Origin: Deltaproteobacteria bacterium
GTDB lineage: Bacteria; Myxococcota_A; Polyangia; Polyangiales; Polyangiaceae
Assembly: GCA_016218915.1 (NCBI GenBank)
Contig: JACRCQ010000042.1
Location: 248,001 to 312,000 of the forward strand
Length of the DNA stretch: 64,000 bases
Direction of reading: 5' to 3'
Position numbers and translations under genes: made by a program. Shown piece after piece: positions 45,942 to 53,776 of the stretch (position 1 is its first letter; each line of letters begins with the position of its first letter). The notes beneath the pieces are model-generated. The model made no database searches, was not told the origin of the DNA, and saw only the letters and a list, made by a program, of their open reading frames with translations.

Positions 45942-47117
45942 TCAGCCAAGGAAGAACAGGACCTTCGAGAGCCCACCGGCGATGATGCTTCCGCCGAACA
46001 TCACTGCAAAGCCCCAGGCCGGGTACAGGAATAGCATCCGCGCGATCTCCGGCGAAGCCCGTAGCGGCGTGCCGCGGATGTGCCAGACCGCCGCTTTCTT
46101 GGGGCACCGATCCACGCACGCCCCGCACTTCATGCACGACAGCAGGACCTTCCCCTTCTGCACCGACGCCTTGTCGATGGCCATGATCGAGCAGTCCCGC
46201 TGGCACGCACCGCAGTCCGTGCACTCGTCGCGATCGATCCGTACCTCGAAGACCGTGAGCTTGTTGCTCAGCGATTGAAACGCGCCGAACGGGCAGAAGA
46301 AGGCGCATTGGGTACGCTTGCGCGTGAGCAGGGGGAGCACCACCACCAGCCCCACGAACAGCGACGCGAAGACGATGGTCTGGAGCACGTTCTGCACAGT
46401 CCGAATCTCCGCGAACTCGGTCACTGCCTTGAACGGGCAGAGCCAGCTGCAGTAGACCGGCTCGAACGTCGCGGCTGCGAGCAGCATCACGGAGCCGAGC
46501 ACGGCCCAGGGCACGAGCCTCCAGCGCGGATGGATCTTGCGCAGCCGGGCGCGTTTTGGAATGAGCGCAAACCCTTCTTCGATTCCGCCGAAGAAGCAGC
46601 CGAAGCTGCACCACGCCTTGCCCAGCACCAGCGTCGCACAGAGCCAGAGCGCGACCATCATCGCCACCGAGTGCGGGTTGCTCTCGGTGGGAAGGATCGA
46701 CCCCGGGAACACCAGCGTACGGGTGAGCGCTGCGGGAATGAGCATCATCGGTATCGCCAGGAAGCAGAAGGGCGTGTCGCCCGCCATCATCCTCTCGAGC
46801 GAGATCGACATCGACCCGCGCAGCGAGATCAGGTCCGTGATGAACCCGATCGGAAACAGGACCCCGAGCGTCACGAAGAAGATGCGGCGCCACTGGTTCG
46901 TCCGCCCAGTCCGGACCATCAGGAAGAACAGCGCCAGCATGAACACGAATGCCGCAATCCCGGCCACCTTGACGGCCACGGATGGCACTCGGAGGGTGCG
47001 GGAGAACATGAGCAGCGACCAGAGCGCCATGGGAACGGTCAGGAGGATCGACATCCCCACCGAGTGGGGTGCGCCCTCGGAAGGCGCGGGCCGGGTCAAG
47101 ACAACAGCATTAGCCAT
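45942..47117 (-). CDS. Polytopic 4Fe-4S ferredoxin-type membrane protein (NapH/CcoG-like)
   Basis: ATG at 47117 overlaps the preceding stop by 8 bp, which indicates coupled translation. About six membrane helices are interspersed with Cys motifs as in the NapH/NosR/CcoG group: CSFGCFFGG, CSWLCPFKA and CAFFCPFGA. Two 4Fe-4S clusters are given by ECTDCGACQRDCS and CMKCGACVDRCP. Such proteins move electrons from the quinone pool or cytoplasm to periplasmic partners. No terminal reductase or oxidase genes are nearby. The DsbD/CcdA-like protein encoded just upstream suggests that the electrons could go to thiols or a copper or haem assembly path (inference). Confidence 0.85.
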   Translation of the reverse strand: MANAVVLTRPAPSEGAPHSVGMSILLTVPMALWSLLMFSRTLRVPSVAVKVAGIAAFVFMLALFFLMVRTGRTNQWRRIFFVTLGVLFPIGFITDLISLRGSMSISLERMMAGDTPFCFLAIPMMLIPAALTRTLVFPGSILPTESNPHSVAMMVALWLCATLVLGKAWCSFGCFFGGIEEGFALIPKRARLRKIHPRWRLVPWAVLGSVMLLAAATFEPVYCSWLCPFKAVTEFAEIRTVQNVLQTIVFASLFVGLVVVLPLLTRKRTQCAFFCPFGAFQSLSNKLTVFEVRIDRDECTDCGACQRDCSIMAIDKASVQKGKVLLSCMKCGACVDRCPKKAAVWHIRGTPLRASPEIARMLFLYPAWGFAVMFGGSIIAGGLSKVLFFLG

Positions 47118-47796
47118 GGATCCATGCTCCCACCAGGGTCGAGGTCCCGAGCCAGGCGTAGTACGTGGCAATCACGCCTGCGCCCAGGCGAGCCACGAAC
47201 GCCGCGCCCTGCAACCTGCTCAGCCAGGCCACTGCGATCGACGGCACGAACCAGACGGCTGTGCCGAGGAAGAAGAGCGAGAAGAACGCGAGCGAGCGGG
47301 TGAGCGAGCCGGTTTGCATGGCTCGCACCGCAGCTGCCACGAACGGCGCACACAGGTTGAGCCCGGTCATGAGCCCCAGGCTCAGCGCAGAGCCCGAAGG
47401 CCTGGGCGCGATGGGCAATCGCTTCCGGGCTTTCCCGTCAGAAGTCCGCTGCAGATCCGCGGCAGGGGAGGGTGGGGCTTGGCAGCGCTTCGCCCTGGGC
47501 TTGCGCACCACCCACACGATCAGCCCCACGGCCAGCGCCAGATGCGCCAGCGCGAACAGCCAGGTTCGCGTGCGCGTCTCGAGCGGCATGGCCATCCCTG
47601 CAGCCCAGACCAGGACTGCGAATCCGAGATAGCCGATCAGACGCCCTGCGAGGAACCACCCGAGCAACCCGGCGGTGGTGGAAAGCGGCCGCGGCTCAGA
47701 GGCAATCCATGGCACCAGCACAGGCCCGCACGAGGACAGGCAGAGCAGCCCGGAGGACAATCCGAGCAGCAACGGCTCTGCGAGCCAGGACGTCAC
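47110..47796 (-). CDS. Two-Cys DsbD/CcdA-like (TauE/SafE-type) membrane protein
   Basis: GTG at 47796 overlaps the TetR stop by 4 bp (GTGA) with GAGG upstream and is preferred to the GTG at 47802. Six predicted helices form two similar halves. Each half holds one Cys followed by small residue and Pro: LCLSSCGPVLVPW in the first helix and GLNLCAPFVAA in the fourth. This matches the thiol pair of DsbD/CcdA transporters, which pass reducing equivalents across the inner membrane. Related UreH/TauE/SafE-type members are found with the cbb3 oxidase assembly genes. A Lys/Arg-rich loop separates the halves. Confidence 0.8.
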   Translation of the reverse strand: MTSWLAEPLLLGLSSGLLCLSSCGPVLVPWIASEPRPLSTTAGLLGWFLAGRLIGYLGFAVLVWAAGMAMPLETRTRTWLFALAHLALAVGLIVWVVRKPRAKRCQAPPSPAADLQRTSDGKARKRLPIAPRPSGSALSLGLMTGLNLCAPFVAAAVRAMQTGSLTRSLAFFSLFFLGTAVWFVPSIAVAWLSRLQGAAFVARLGAGVIATYYAWLGTSTLVGAWIHG

Positions 47797-48446
47797 TTGC
47801 ACCTCGACTTTGCCGAGCGCGCCCGGGGCTTCCAGCTCGAGAGCGAGGACGCATACGCACGAAGCACGAGCTGCCCTGCTTCGTCGAAGTCGCCGTGGAA
47901 TCCGGCGAGCGTAGTGAGCTGGAGCATGGCCATGCCGTGCACGAGAGACCAGAAGCCGTAGGTGAACCCTTCGAGCGTGCGCGGGTCAGCCCGCTGCAGC
48001 GTCTTCGGGTCGAGCAGCTCGGCCACGGCGCTTCTCATGAGCGCGTAGGGGGAATCCGCGGGCACGTCTTGGTCGAGCGAGCGGCGCGGCGATCGCGAGC
48101 GCGTGAACATGGATAGGAAGTCGTCTTTCTGACGACGCGCGAAGCGGACGTAGGCCAGGCCGATGGCGACAACGCGGTCGCAAGGGGCGGCAGCGGTGCG
48201 AGCAGCGGCTCGCAGAGATCGGCTCATGGCGGCGCTGGAGGCAGCGCCCATGGCATCGAGCAGGGCTTCCTTGGATTCGAAGAGCTCGTACATGCCGGCA
48301 GGGCTGATGCCCGCGCCTCGTGCGACGGCGCGAAGGGAGAGGTCTTCGTAGCCGACCGATGCGAGCAGGGAGCGTGCGACGCTCAGGACGGCGGAGCGTT
48401 TGGACTCGCGTCGTGCCTGGCGATTGGGGGGATCTTGGGTGAACAC
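47793..48446 (-). CDS. TetR-family repressor of the redox operon
   Basis: The N-terminal helix-turn-helix is clear: RSAVLSVARSLLASVGYEDL, SLRAVARGAGISPAGMYELF, ESKEALLDAM. The rest is helical with a TetR C-terminal domain (TYGFWSLVHGMAMLQL is typical). The frame is open to 48566, but GTG at 48446 places the domain at a normal distance from the start and coincides with an inverted repeat at 48441-48473. The gene begins the leftward operon with the DsbD-like, 4Fe-4S and small anchored protein genes. Autorepression of the whole operon is the likely scheme. Confidence 0.85.
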   Translation of the reverse strand: MFTQDPPNRQARRESKRSAVLSVARSLLASVGYEDLSLRAVARGAGISPAGMYELFESKEALLDAMGAASSAAMSRSLRAAARTAAAPCDRVVAIGLAYVRFARRQKDDFLSMFTRSRSPRRSLDQDVPADSPYALMRSAVAELLDPKTLQRADPRTLEGFTYGFWSLVHGMAMLQLTTLAGFHGDFDEAGQLVLRAYASSLSSWKPRARSAKSRCK

Positions 48447-48473
48447 TGTTCGGAGTTTTGCCGAACAGTGTTC
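48441..48473. promoter_or_regulatory. TetR operator, 13-bp inverted repeat over the repressor start
   Basis: GAACACTGTTCGG at 48441-48453 and CCGAACAGTGTTC at 48461-48473 are exact inverse complements with a 7-base spacer. Each arm is itself nearly palindromic (GAACACTGTTC). The repeat covers the repressor's GTG and faces the rightward gene at 48533, so both directions could be controlled. Confidence 0.75.
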
Positions 48474-48532
48474 GGAAGTCAAGGATGACGATCGCTCTCG
48501 TCCTTCTCGGGCTTTCGCACTATCCTGACGCG

Positions 48533-49096
48533 ATGGGTTTCTTCTCGCGCCTGCTGGGTCGACCATCGTCGAGCGCTCCTCGCATCGTTGCGCACGAGGC
48601 TTTCGACGGCGCCATTCGGGTCATCGAAACGCCAACATCTCCGGGCTGGCAATTCAGCGAAGACCATCGACAAGGGGATGGATTCATCGTGATGGTCCTG
48701 AAGTACATCTTCCCGATGTCACCAGTGCCGCTCGCGCTGCTGGCGAAGATCTACGCTGTGGATGATGGACGACAGAAGCCTCAGGACCCCAGACAGACAG
48801 ACTGGAGAGAGGTATTCCAGCCGCTCTTCTCGTCGTTCACGGCGGTGCAGACCCACCCTGCCCAGCAGCTGACGATGAAGAGCAGCCTGGAAGCCATGGA
48901 GGCAGTGATCGATGGGGTCGGCGCTGAGCCCGCGGTCTCGCTTCGGGTAAGGGAACGGCGCGCCGTGGCAGGCCAGGAGCAGTTCATCGTGACTGCGATG
49001 GGCACGCCTGGCGCGTTCGAGGAGCACGCCTCCGAGATTGAGAGCTGGTTTTCGACGTCCGCCTTTGTTCCCATCGGCGATAGCGCCGAGAAGTGA
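48533..49096 (+). CDS. Unknown cytoplasmic protein, divergent from the TetR operon
   Basis: The start is uncertain: ATG at 48533 (MGFFSRLLGRPSSS, a common type of N-terminus) is chosen, with ATG at 48485 as alternative. There is no signal or membrane helix. The 187-residue protein looks like one alpha/beta domain: VIETPTSPGWQFSEDHRQGD, FIVMVLKYIFP, FIVTAMGTPGAFEEHASEIE. No family was recognised. The regulator's inverted repeat lies 60 bp upstream, so it may be regulated together with the redox operon. Confidence 0.65.
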   Translation: MGFFSRLLGRPSSSAPRIVAHEAFDGAIRVIETPTSPGWQFSEDHRQGDGFIVMVLKYIFPMSPVPLALLAKIYAVDDGRQKPQDPRQTDWREVFQPLFSSFTAVQTHPAQQLTMKSSLEAMEAVIDGVGAEPAVSLRVRERRAVAGQEQFIVTAMGTPGAFEEHASEIESWFSTSAFVPIGDSAEK

Positions 49097-49144
49097 TGGC
49101 GCTCGCAGATTGCCGCGCGCTGCTGAACGGCGTACACAGGGTTC

Positions 49145-49576
49145 ATGGATCGCGTGATGGCCGGGTGCTCGCTGTGGGCCGCGGTGTTGGTTGGGTGCGG
49201 AGCGGCGCCGGTTGCAGCCCCCGAGCCAGCAGCTCCGGTTGTCTCTGCGCCGGGCGCTTCATCCACGCACGCAGGGAACCCGGCGGCGCCTTCGTCCCCG
49301 CTTGCGGCTGGTGCTTGCGCGAGCGACGCTGACTGCCATGTGAGCCGCGTCTTCACCTGCACGGAAATCCTCAACTGCTCCTCGGCTTGCCAGGGAGCAG
49401 GTCACGACGAAGCCGTGGCGAACAACCTGCCTGAACCGGCTCAGCCGTCGTGCGGACCTCAGCCGCCGTGCACGCCTGCCTGTCCGGCCTTCCCGCCAGG
49501 GGCTCTTGAAGCGCAAGCAGCGCGGGCGGTCTGCAATCGAGGTCGATGCGTGCTGAGCGCTTCGCGCGGGCCATAG
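49145..49576 (+). CDS. Small Cys-rich lipoprotein, unknown function
   Basis: ATG at 49145 gives a signal with lipobox AVLVGC. An Ala/Pro-rich spacer of 40 residues leads to an 80-residue domain with ten Cys (ACASDADCHVSRVFTCTEIL, CSSACQG, CGPQPPCTPACP, CNRGRCV), probably disulfide-bonded. The start ACASDADC resembles short Cys motifs widespread in myxobacterial lipoproteins. No catalytic motif. It lies 18 bp before the next lipoprotein gene and may be co-transcribed. Confidence 0.65.
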   Translation: MDRVMAGCSLWAAVLVGCGAAPVAAPEPAAPVVSAPGASSTHAGNPAAPSSPLAAGACASDADCHVSRVFTCTEILNCSSACQGAGHDEAVANNLPEPAQPSCGPQPPCTPACPAFPPGALEAQAARAVCNRGRCVLSASRGP

Positions 49577-49594
49577 GCCGGACGGGGGCACGCG

Positions 49595-50038
49595 ATGATG
49601 CGTGGCATGAATCGAGTGCACAATCGGAGGTGGGCTGCGGCCTTGTCTGCTATTGTGGCGGTCACGATGGGCTGTGCGCGAAGAGACCGCGCGATCGAGC
49701 GCAGCGGCTTGCCGCAATGCGGGGAGTCGACGAAGGGGATTCGCGAGCTTGATTCCTACTGGGAGGTTCAGGTTCCGGGCACCTACTGGCTGGACATGAT
49801 CTTCACTGGGAGCGAATGGTCGCCGGCGAACGCGATTCCAATGCCGCATCACCACGCGACGCGGCTGGAGCTGAGCAATGCGTCGGACTTTCCGGTCCTG
49901 GCATCGCATCAAGGTCGGCAGCTGAGGTTCACGGTCGAGATCGAGGCAAGAGAGATCCAGAAGGTGGCAGGCCGCGAGCAATGGCGCGCGACGTACCGTG
50001 CGCGGATCACGGGCGTGTGCGTACCTGAGCAGGGGTGA
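49595..50038 (+). CDS. Small lipoprotein, unknown function
   Basis: ATG at 49595 (or the next ATG) gives a signal with lipobox VTMGC at about residue 27. The mature 120 residues are beta-rich with WEVQVPGTYWLDMIFTGSEW and end with TYRARITGVCVPEQG. Two Cys (PQCGES and GVCVP) could form one disulfide. The family was not recognised. It follows the Cys-rich lipoprotein gene by 18 bp. Confidence 0.65.
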   Translation: MMRGMNRVHNRRWAAALSAIVAVTMGCARRDRAIERSGLPQCGESTKGIRELDSYWEVQVPGTYWLDMIFTGSEWSPANAIPMPHHHATRLELSNASDFPVLASHQGRQLRFTVEIEAREIQKVAGREQWRATYRARITGVCVPEQG

Positions 50039-50121
50039 GGCGGGGCGGTCCCTTTTCATCGGGCGCCGGCCCCTGAACGTCCCCAATTGCACGGAATGGA
50101 GCCTCGTGCTCAACTTGAGGG

Positions 50122-51522
50122 ATGCGAGGGGTTCGATGGCTCACGCCGACGACGATGACCCTCATGGCAACGCCTGTCGGATCGTTCGCCCTTTACGGCT
50201 GGGCCATCTCAACGCCCTTGGGACTGATGCTTGTGTCCATGGCCTGCTTCTGGACTGCGGTTGTCGCAGCTGCCGGGATGAGGGTCAGGCATGGGCCCGT
50301 TGCGCTGGTGTTGGCTCTCGGCAGCATCCCCGCCGGAATCGTCGCCGTGTTCCTGGATCTCGCTTCGTTCGCTGCGCCTTCCTTGGAAGGGTTGAGCTGG
50401 CGGTACCGACCGCTTGCGATGCTTGCGACGGACTTCGCTGCCGGGGCAATCCTTGGTTTCATTGGAGCAGCATTCTGTCTCGTCCCGATCCTGCGTAGCC
50501 GAATGACGTCTCGTGCTTTGGATGACGGGGCCCGCGCGCTGGCGTGTCTCGGAGTGTGGCTGTTGTTCTTGGCAGCGTCCGGGCACTTCTGGGCGATCTG
50601 CATCGCACCCGGATTCCACGTCCGGGCACTTCGCGGACCGCTTCTCGCGGGCGCGGGGGCCGGTATGGCCTGCTTGATAGGCGGAATGCTCTGGTGGGCC
50701 TGGTATTCGCGATCGTTGAGACGCTTTCGCATGGGCCGGAACGCTGGTTGGAGACTTCGGCCGTGGAATGCGGCGGACGACACGATGGGCTTGCCTTTCT
50801 GGTCCACTCCTTCCCTATCCCGCTCAGGAGCTGGACCTGTGCAGGTGATCGAGTCCCACACGATGCCGGCGTCAACACCCTACCGACACACGGAGGCGTG
50901 GCGGTCCGTCGCCCTGGTAGCGGCGGTACCGAGGAGCCCCGTGGAGGAGGCGACTGCTCCGTTCCAATCGAGGCCGGCAGTGGCTGCAATTGGGCTCGCC
51001 CTCTTCCTAATATGTGCTGCCGCTACCGGCGGAAAGGCGAGGACGTACCTCCAGATCCGCGAGGCGAAGAACACGCTTCGAGGCTTGGGCAGAGCTGCTG
51101 TTGCTGCCTACGAGCGCGGGTGGATGTATCCCCCTTGGACTCACTACAACCCCGAAGCTCAGCCAGGGGAGCAGTACACGGGAGACGCGAAGCTGTGCAA
51201 GTCCTCTACGATGGTACCCCAGTTGGTTCCACGAGGCGTCCAGCAACAGACCACGGACGAGGAATGCGGGATGCAGCCGGGGCAAGATTGGAGCCGAGTG
51301 GACCGTCGATCAGGCTGGGTATGCCTGAAGTATCGGATTTCCAATCCCACGTACTACTCCTACCAATACACTCTGACCCCGGACGGACGTGGCTTCGTAG
51401 CTGAAGCGTGGGGCGACCTGGACGGTGACGGGGTCCTCTCGCACTTCTCTCTGTCTGGCAGGGTCGTGGACGATTCGGTGCGTGTCGATCCAGAGATCGT
51501 CGAAGAGAACCCCGAGGAGTGA
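50122..51522 (+). CDS. Polytopic membrane protein with pilin-like C-terminal domain
   Basis: ATG at 50122 is followed by five membrane helices in the first 210 residues (for example FALYGWAISTPLGLMLVSMA, LVLALGSIPAGIVAVFL). A hydrophilic linker follows, then near residue 288 a helix AVAAIGLALFLICAAATGG running into REAKNTLRGLGRAAVAAYER. This resembles the long N-terminal helix of type IV pilins. The end, VCLKYRISNPTYYSYQYT, FVAEAWGDLDGDGVLSHFSL, matches the C-terminal globular part of delta-proteobacterial pilins, with the DLDGDG loop. No prepilin peptidase site (GFTLxE) is present. A membrane-fixed pilin-like domain is inferred; role unknown. Confidence 0.65.
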   Translation: MRGVRWLTPTTMTLMATPVGSFALYGWAISTPLGLMLVSMACFWTAVVAAAGMRVRHGPVALVLALGSIPAGIVAVFLDLASFAAPSLEGLSWRYRPLAMLATDFAAGAILGFIGAAFCLVPILRSRMTSRALDDGARALACLGVWLLFLAASGHFWAICIAPGFHVRALRGPLLAGAGAGMACLIGGMLWWAWYSRSLRRFRMGRNAGWRLRPWNAADDTMGLPFWSTPSLSRSGAGPVQVIESHTMPASTPYRHTEAWRSVALVAAVPRSPVEEATAPFQSRPAVAAIGLALFLICAAATGGKARTYLQIREAKNTLRGLGRAAVAAYERGWMYPPWTHYNPEAQPGEQYTGDAKLCKSSTMVPQLVPRGVQQQTTDEECGMQPGQDWSRVDRRSGWVCLKYRISNPTYYSYQYTLTPDGRGFVAEAWGDLDGDGVLSHFSLSGRVVDDSVRVDPEIVEENPEE

Positions 51523-51736
51523 AGTGGAACCATCGCTACCTGCACCGTTGCTAAGAGAAGGCTTCGAGCATGGCCCACCGTTCGCGCTCCGAGAGTTCCG
51601 CGAGACCACGCTCCAGTTCTTCGCGCATGCCGGGGAAGGGGTTCTGGGGGGAATTCAACGGATAGCGGGTTCCACGCAAGCTGCAAGCTACGCTTCTGCG
51701 ATCACAGCGCGCAGGGCGCAAGACGGCGGAGGTTGA

Positions 51737-52678
51737 GTGATCCCTCGAATTCGGGCAATCGCCGTGGCAGCGACGATCGCGCTCGTCGGCGCGCTCACGT
51801 GCGCAGGGCCAATGCAGCCCGCACGTCCACCCCCTTCCGCATCGGTGCCTATGCGGCAATTCGCACACATCGACCCGCCCGTTACAGTTGCAGGTCCAAC
51901 GTGCGTCCGGACTCCTGCGAGTGATCACCCGGAAGTGAACCCTGACTGCTCGCCGCCCGGCTCGGGTCCGATCCCCGCAGAAGCGCTCAGCGAGTACGCT
52001 GCGTACCACGTGCGTGTGAGTTGTGGCCGCGATCCGATGCGCCCAGGGCTGTGTCCACTCGCACTGCGGATGCAAGAGGCCTACCGCAGCCGCGACACGA
52101 AAATGATGCGGGGCCGTCTGCGGCAGAAGTGGGTCTCTGGGATCGAGCGGGTCGCGTTGATCACCGCGATCCTGAGAATCGAGGGACGCGAGGACCCTGA
52201 TCTGCGACCAGTGTTGGTCGAGGCGACCCCGACTGACGAGAAAGGGGTCTGGGACGCATTCTACGCGATCGAGGATCCTGACCCCTACATTCTGCTGGCA
52301 GAGGAAGCAGGACGTGGAAACGAAACCGCTGCGATGAAGCTGGAGGCCATTCGATCGCATTCCGATGGCCTGCTCAGCTCCATGGTGTGCTACCGCCTGC
52401 TGACCGTCGCGCTGGCTCATCAACCGGCGATGTACTTGCGCATCGCCGCCAAGTACGGAGCACGGGGCAGCCTGGAGGCGTGCGTGCTTGACCTGACCGA
52501 CGGGCAGGGCTGCGGCTGGCCCACAGACATGCCGCCGCTCAAGCGCATGGAGATCGTCCGCAGAGTCAGGGATCTGCCGCCGCAAGAGCCTGACGTGGAA
52601 GCGTTGCGACGGTCCCTGCTCGATGCGCTTCTGCCAAGACACGTGAGGGAGCGTGTCGGGGAGTGCATCGACCCCTGA
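51737..52678 (+). CDS. Exported protein, unknown function
   Basis: GTG at 51737 has GGAGG just upstream at good spacing. A hydrophobic N-terminus (IRAIAVAATIALVGALTC) is a Sec or lipoprotein signal. A Pro-rich spacer follows, then 200 residues of mainly helical sequence with repeated Arg/Glu-rich helices (EIVRRVRDLPPQEPDVEALR near the end), which may be helical repeats. A few Cys are scattered. No motif is recognised. A leftward frame overlaps it, but the rightward one has the ribosome site and the signal. Confidence 0.65.
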   Translation: MIPRIRAIAVAATIALVGALTCAGPMQPARPPPSASVPMRQFAHIDPPVTVAGPTCVRTPASDHPEVNPDCSPPGSGPIPAEALSEYAAYHVRVSCGRDPMRPGLCPLALRMQEAYRSRDTKMMRGRLRQKWVSGIERVALITAILRIEGREDPDLRPVLVEATPTDEKGVWDAFYAIEDPDPYILLAEEAGRGNETAAMKLEAIRSHSDGLLSSMVCYRLLTVALAHQPAMYLRIAAKYGARGSLEACVLDLTDGQGCGWPTDMPPLKRMEIVRRVRDLPPQEPDVEALRRSLLDALLPRHVRERVGECIDP

Positions 52679-52835
52679 TCAGAAGGCCTGGCTCGGCGGT
52701 ACGCGCGCGTCGGCATGCTGCTCATGCACCTGATGTTGACGAACTCTGTCTCGCCACATGGGTCGCAGTCAACCTGGATCATCCAGGACAGTGCGACGCC
52801 GGTCCGTGAGGCGCGTCTCCTAAGGACGACGGCGC

Positions 52836-53390
52836 TCACCGCCTCTTGGCCTTGGCTCTCCGCTTTGACCCGCTCCCGCCCTTTGCCTTCGCAACAGGCT
52901 CGCTCGCGTGCGACCGCCCCTGCTTGGTCGTGCGCTGCGCCTCAGCCCCCTTGCGCCCCTTTGGCCGCTTGCCTTTGGGTTGCTCCTGGTCTTCCTTGCG
53001 AGGCTTGGACGCAGTCCGAGTCGAGTCCTTGTGCTTCCGGCCGTGCTTCTTGCCCTTGAGCTCTTCGCCCTTCTCAGCCTGATCCCTGCCCTGGCGCTGC
53101 GCTCGGTCTCCGGAGCGGGCCCTGTCCGGCGGCCTCAGCCCGAGAACGACGGCCGGCGGTCTGGCCGCCAGACCCAGGCGCATGGCCCATTCTGGTCCGG
53201 GAATCGTTGCTGCCAGCTGGCCCGGTGATGGGATTGACCCGGCCGGCGACGCGGCAGCCGGCGCGGATGGCGACGCTACGGCCAGCGCGCTCGACACAGG
53301 TGAGGGCGCAGACGCTGAGCTCGCCCAGGACCATGCCGCGACCACCACAAAGGCGATCCAAGCGAGCAGCATTCGGGGTGGAGGAGCCAT
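52836..53390 (-). CDS. Small exported protein with Lys/Arg-rich tail
   Basis: ATG at 53390 precedes a hydrophobic signal (MLLAWIAFVVVAAWSWASSA) and an Ala/Ser/Pro linker. The C-terminal 90 residues are strongly basic (KGKKHGRKHKDSTRT, PKGKRPKGRKGAE, GSGSKRRAKAKRR), as in proteins that bind nucleic acid or acidic polymers. No folded domain was found. The frame continues upstream to 53471 without a signal. Composition could be mere low-complexity drift, so the function is open. Confidence 0.5.
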   Translation of the reverse strand: MAPPPRMLLAWIAFVVVAAWSWASSASAPSPVSSALAVASPSAPAAASPAGSIPSPGQLAATIPGPEWAMRLGLAARPPAVVLGLRPPDRARSGDRAQRQGRDQAEKGEELKGKKHGRKHKDSTRTASKPRKEDQEQPKGKRPKGRKGAEAQRTTKQGRSHASEPVAKAKGGSGSKRRAKAKRR

Positions 53391-53776
53391 CCTGACCGGT
53401 TTGAACGGCGCGACGCTCCAAAGGTTGAGCGCTGTTTTCTGGCCGAGCTCGATCGCAGCAGCCTCGCCCAACCGGGGAAGTCAGCTGGCGCGCTGGGCTG
53501 CGCACCGATCCGTGTGTGCGCTTGTGATGCAGAGCCACACGAATGCGTGTCAGGCAGCGACTGCCGGATTCGACCTCAGCGAGCTGCAGGCATGTCCTTC
53601 ACCTACGCAGGGGTACTTGTCTTGCGGAGCGCAATCTTGCGAGCACCTACCGCCCTGGCCACGCGCTGGCCATGCGCTCGCGAGCGACCTGCGCCCCAGG
53701 GATCCAAATCGCGAAGCCTCCATCGCCGTTGCTCTCGACGTGAGGATTGGGCTACCGTCGCGGTGAGAACTTGACG
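53391..53776. other. Spacer of 386 bp without a convincing gene
   Basis: Rightward frames cross this stretch but lack a ribosome site or a domain. The final part should hold the promoter of the gene at 53777. No hairpin, repeat or RNA gene was noticed. Confidence 0.45.

Noticed and set aside
45931..46893. Upstream extension of the small calcium-loop protein to 46893
   Set aside because: That part is an out-of-phase reading of the 4Fe-4S gene; the real start is the ATG at 45930.
46080..47961. Two long rightward frames (407 and 474 codons)
   Set aside because: Both are antisense to the redox operon, whose 4Fe-4S and Cys motifs are certain.
52420..52839. A 139-codon leftward frame before the Lys-rich protein
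   Set aside because: It is mostly antisense to the 51737 gene; the non-overlapping part has no ribosome site or motif.
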